Positions 6,771 to 7,446 of a stretch of DNA of 7,446 nt are shown here, in pieces. The stretch lies in the NCBI GenBank assembly GCA_963660615.1, contig CAVKYE010000027.1:1-7446 (forward strand), read 5' to 3'. The stretch comes from Coprosoma sp963660615 (GTDB lineage Bacteria; Bacillota_I; Bacilli_A; RF39; UBA660). A program made the position numbers and the translations under genes. Within the stretch, counting starts at the first letter, position 1, and the number at the start of each line of letters is the position of its first letter. The notes beneath the pieces are model-generated. The model searched no databases. It had not been told where the DNA came from and was given only the letters and a program-made list of their open reading frames with translations.

Positions 6771-7311
6771 GTTTCGGAATACAAAAAAGGAAAAACCTGA
6801 TATAATATTTTCACCAAAAAAAATACACGAAAAAAGGTTTTTCCATAAATAGTATACCGCATTTTTGCCAAAATCTATTAAAAAAAAGACTAAAAGAAAA
6901 CATTTTATCAATCACTGATACCTTTGCAATAAAAAATAATTAAGTCACTTACGATGATGGATAACAAAGAAACGATTAACAAAAAATTGAACTATATACT
7001 TAACAACTACAAGGCAATGTTTGATAGCCCAATTGGTTCTTCTATGAAATCACATATCTCACACTATATAACTTCAAGATTATAATAATGAGGAGATTAT
7101 CACAATTAATAAGCAAGAAATAAACTACTCAATATTTGAAAATAAAAAAAGAATCCCTGTTTTAGACACCCGTGAAAATACAGGATTGTTTAAAATATTG
7201 AATTCTTTATCATGCTGATTTTACTAGTTCACATTAAAAGTCTTCATTAATTCGATTTTCTGTACCTAGGTGCAAAATATGTATCACTTTTTTACTAATT
7301 TTTTCCGAAAC
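6771..7311 (+). mobile_element. Degenerate insertion sequence with imperfect terminal inverted repeats
   Basis: The ends match as inverted repeats: GTTTCGGAA at 6771-6779 and TTCCGAAAC at 7303-7311. A second matching block is TGATATAATATTTTCACC (6798-6815) against the complement of 7269-7286, at nearly equal distance from each end. Inside lie two plus-strand fragments of one transposase-like protein. At 541 bp the element is far too short for an autonomous IS, so the centre has been deleted. The 9 bp flanking each end (6762-6770, 7312-7320) are not direct repeats, so any target duplication is lost or the boundaries differ. A 9-bp dyad near the left end (GGAAAAACC 6789-6797, GGTTTTTCC 6836-6844) may form a hairpin limiting outside readthrough. 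The family is uncertain. Confidence 0.6.
6878..7218 (+). pseudogene. Transposase remnant, frameshifted and internally deleted
   Basis: Three pieces can be read. Frame A at about 6878-6943 gives LKKRLKENILSITDTFAIKNN then stop. The frame at 6954-7085 gives a 43-residue piece containing YILNNYKAMFDSPIGSSMKS and then HISHY, ending in stops. A +1 frame from about 7072 gives LQDYNNEEIITINKQEINYS and, further on, KRIPVLDTRENTGLFKILNS, ending at TGA 7216-7218. The break after HISHYI suggests that a central segment has been deleted. The S-x-x-SH-I-SH motif recalls the C-terminal part of ISLre2/UPF0236-type transposases (CSAEGHVSHVLS in those), but this is memory-based and tentative. No active transposase can be made. 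Confidence 0.5.
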
Positions 7312-7392
7312 TTCCTGACACTAACTAGGAAAAATCAAAGGCGAACGAAGTGAGTTCATCTTAAATATTTATTTTTTAACATTTAATTATAA

Positions 7393-7446
7393 ATCGAGTA
7401 GAGAGAAATAATTAAATTTCGTCCCTCTCACACCACCGTACATACT
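7393..7446 (-). mobile_element. 3' end of a group II intron (partial, continues to the right)
   Basis: Read on the minus strand from the right edge: AGTATGTACGGT matches the 3' strand of intron domain V, then GGTGTGAGAGGGACG leads into a hairpin (GAGAG...GAAAT / ATTTC...CTCTC), and the segment ends in CTACTCGAT. This is the usual layout of domain VI, with the branch-point A 7 nt from an AY 3' end at 7393. Only about 54 nt are inside the window; the ribozyme core and any reverse transcriptase/maturase gene would lie to the right. The DNA downstream of the splice end (7392-7312) is AT-rich without a gene. Domain V is cut by the window edge, so the assignment rests on the characteristic GTACGGTGGTGTGAGAGG and CTACTCGAT blocks. 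Confidence 0.7.

Noticed and set aside
7343..7357. GAAC...GTTC small dyad in the gap between the IS remnant and the group II intron
   Set aside because: A 4-bp stem with a 7-nt loop is too weak to call; no gene it could serve is visible.

Overview
The window is strongly AT-rich, uses ATA and AGA codons freely, has AGGAGG-type ribosome binding sites and carries a tRNA-Trp with an encoded CCA end. This points to a low-GC Gram-positive bacterium (Bacillota). Clostridia or the anaerobic cocci of the Tissierellia are plausible, but the genus cannot be fixed from sequence reading alone.

Layout. (1) 1-1660, minus strand: a large serine recombinase (1527-184) with a 26-codon ORF overlapping its start. 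The flanks are AT-rich and contain short inverted repeats. This looks like the end of an integrated mobile element that extends left out of the window. (2) 1655-3961, plus strand: a three-gene ABC importer of the nitrate/sulfonate/taurine/pyrimidine type (binding protein, ATPase, permease). The binding-protein gene has lost its 5' part, including the signal peptide, exactly where the recombinase region begins. (3) 6407-3998, minus strand, convergent with the importer: an oleate hydratase gene (ohyA) with a recognisable promoter, followed by a TetR/AcrR-type regulator. (4) 6703-6561, minus strand: tRNA-Trp(CCA) with its own promoter and intrinsic terminator. (5) 6771-7311: a decayed insertion sequence, about 540 bp, with imperfect terminal inverted repeats and fragments of a transposase. 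(6) 7393-7446, minus strand: the last bases of a group II intron (end of domain V, domain VI and the 3' splice end), the rest lying to the right.

How it fits together. Oleate hydratase converts host-type unsaturated fatty acids to 10-hydroxy fatty acids, and the adjacent TetR-like protein is a natural candidate for a lipid-responsive regulator. The ABC importer is probably inactive as it stands, because its binding protein lacks the exported N-terminus, although ATPase and permease are intact. The metabolic genes lie between three kinds of mobile DNA (serine-recombinase element, IS remnant, group II intron), so this is a rearranged accessory region. The observation most worth following is the recombinase/binding-protein junction, which may be an attachment site. 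No wholly new system is evident.
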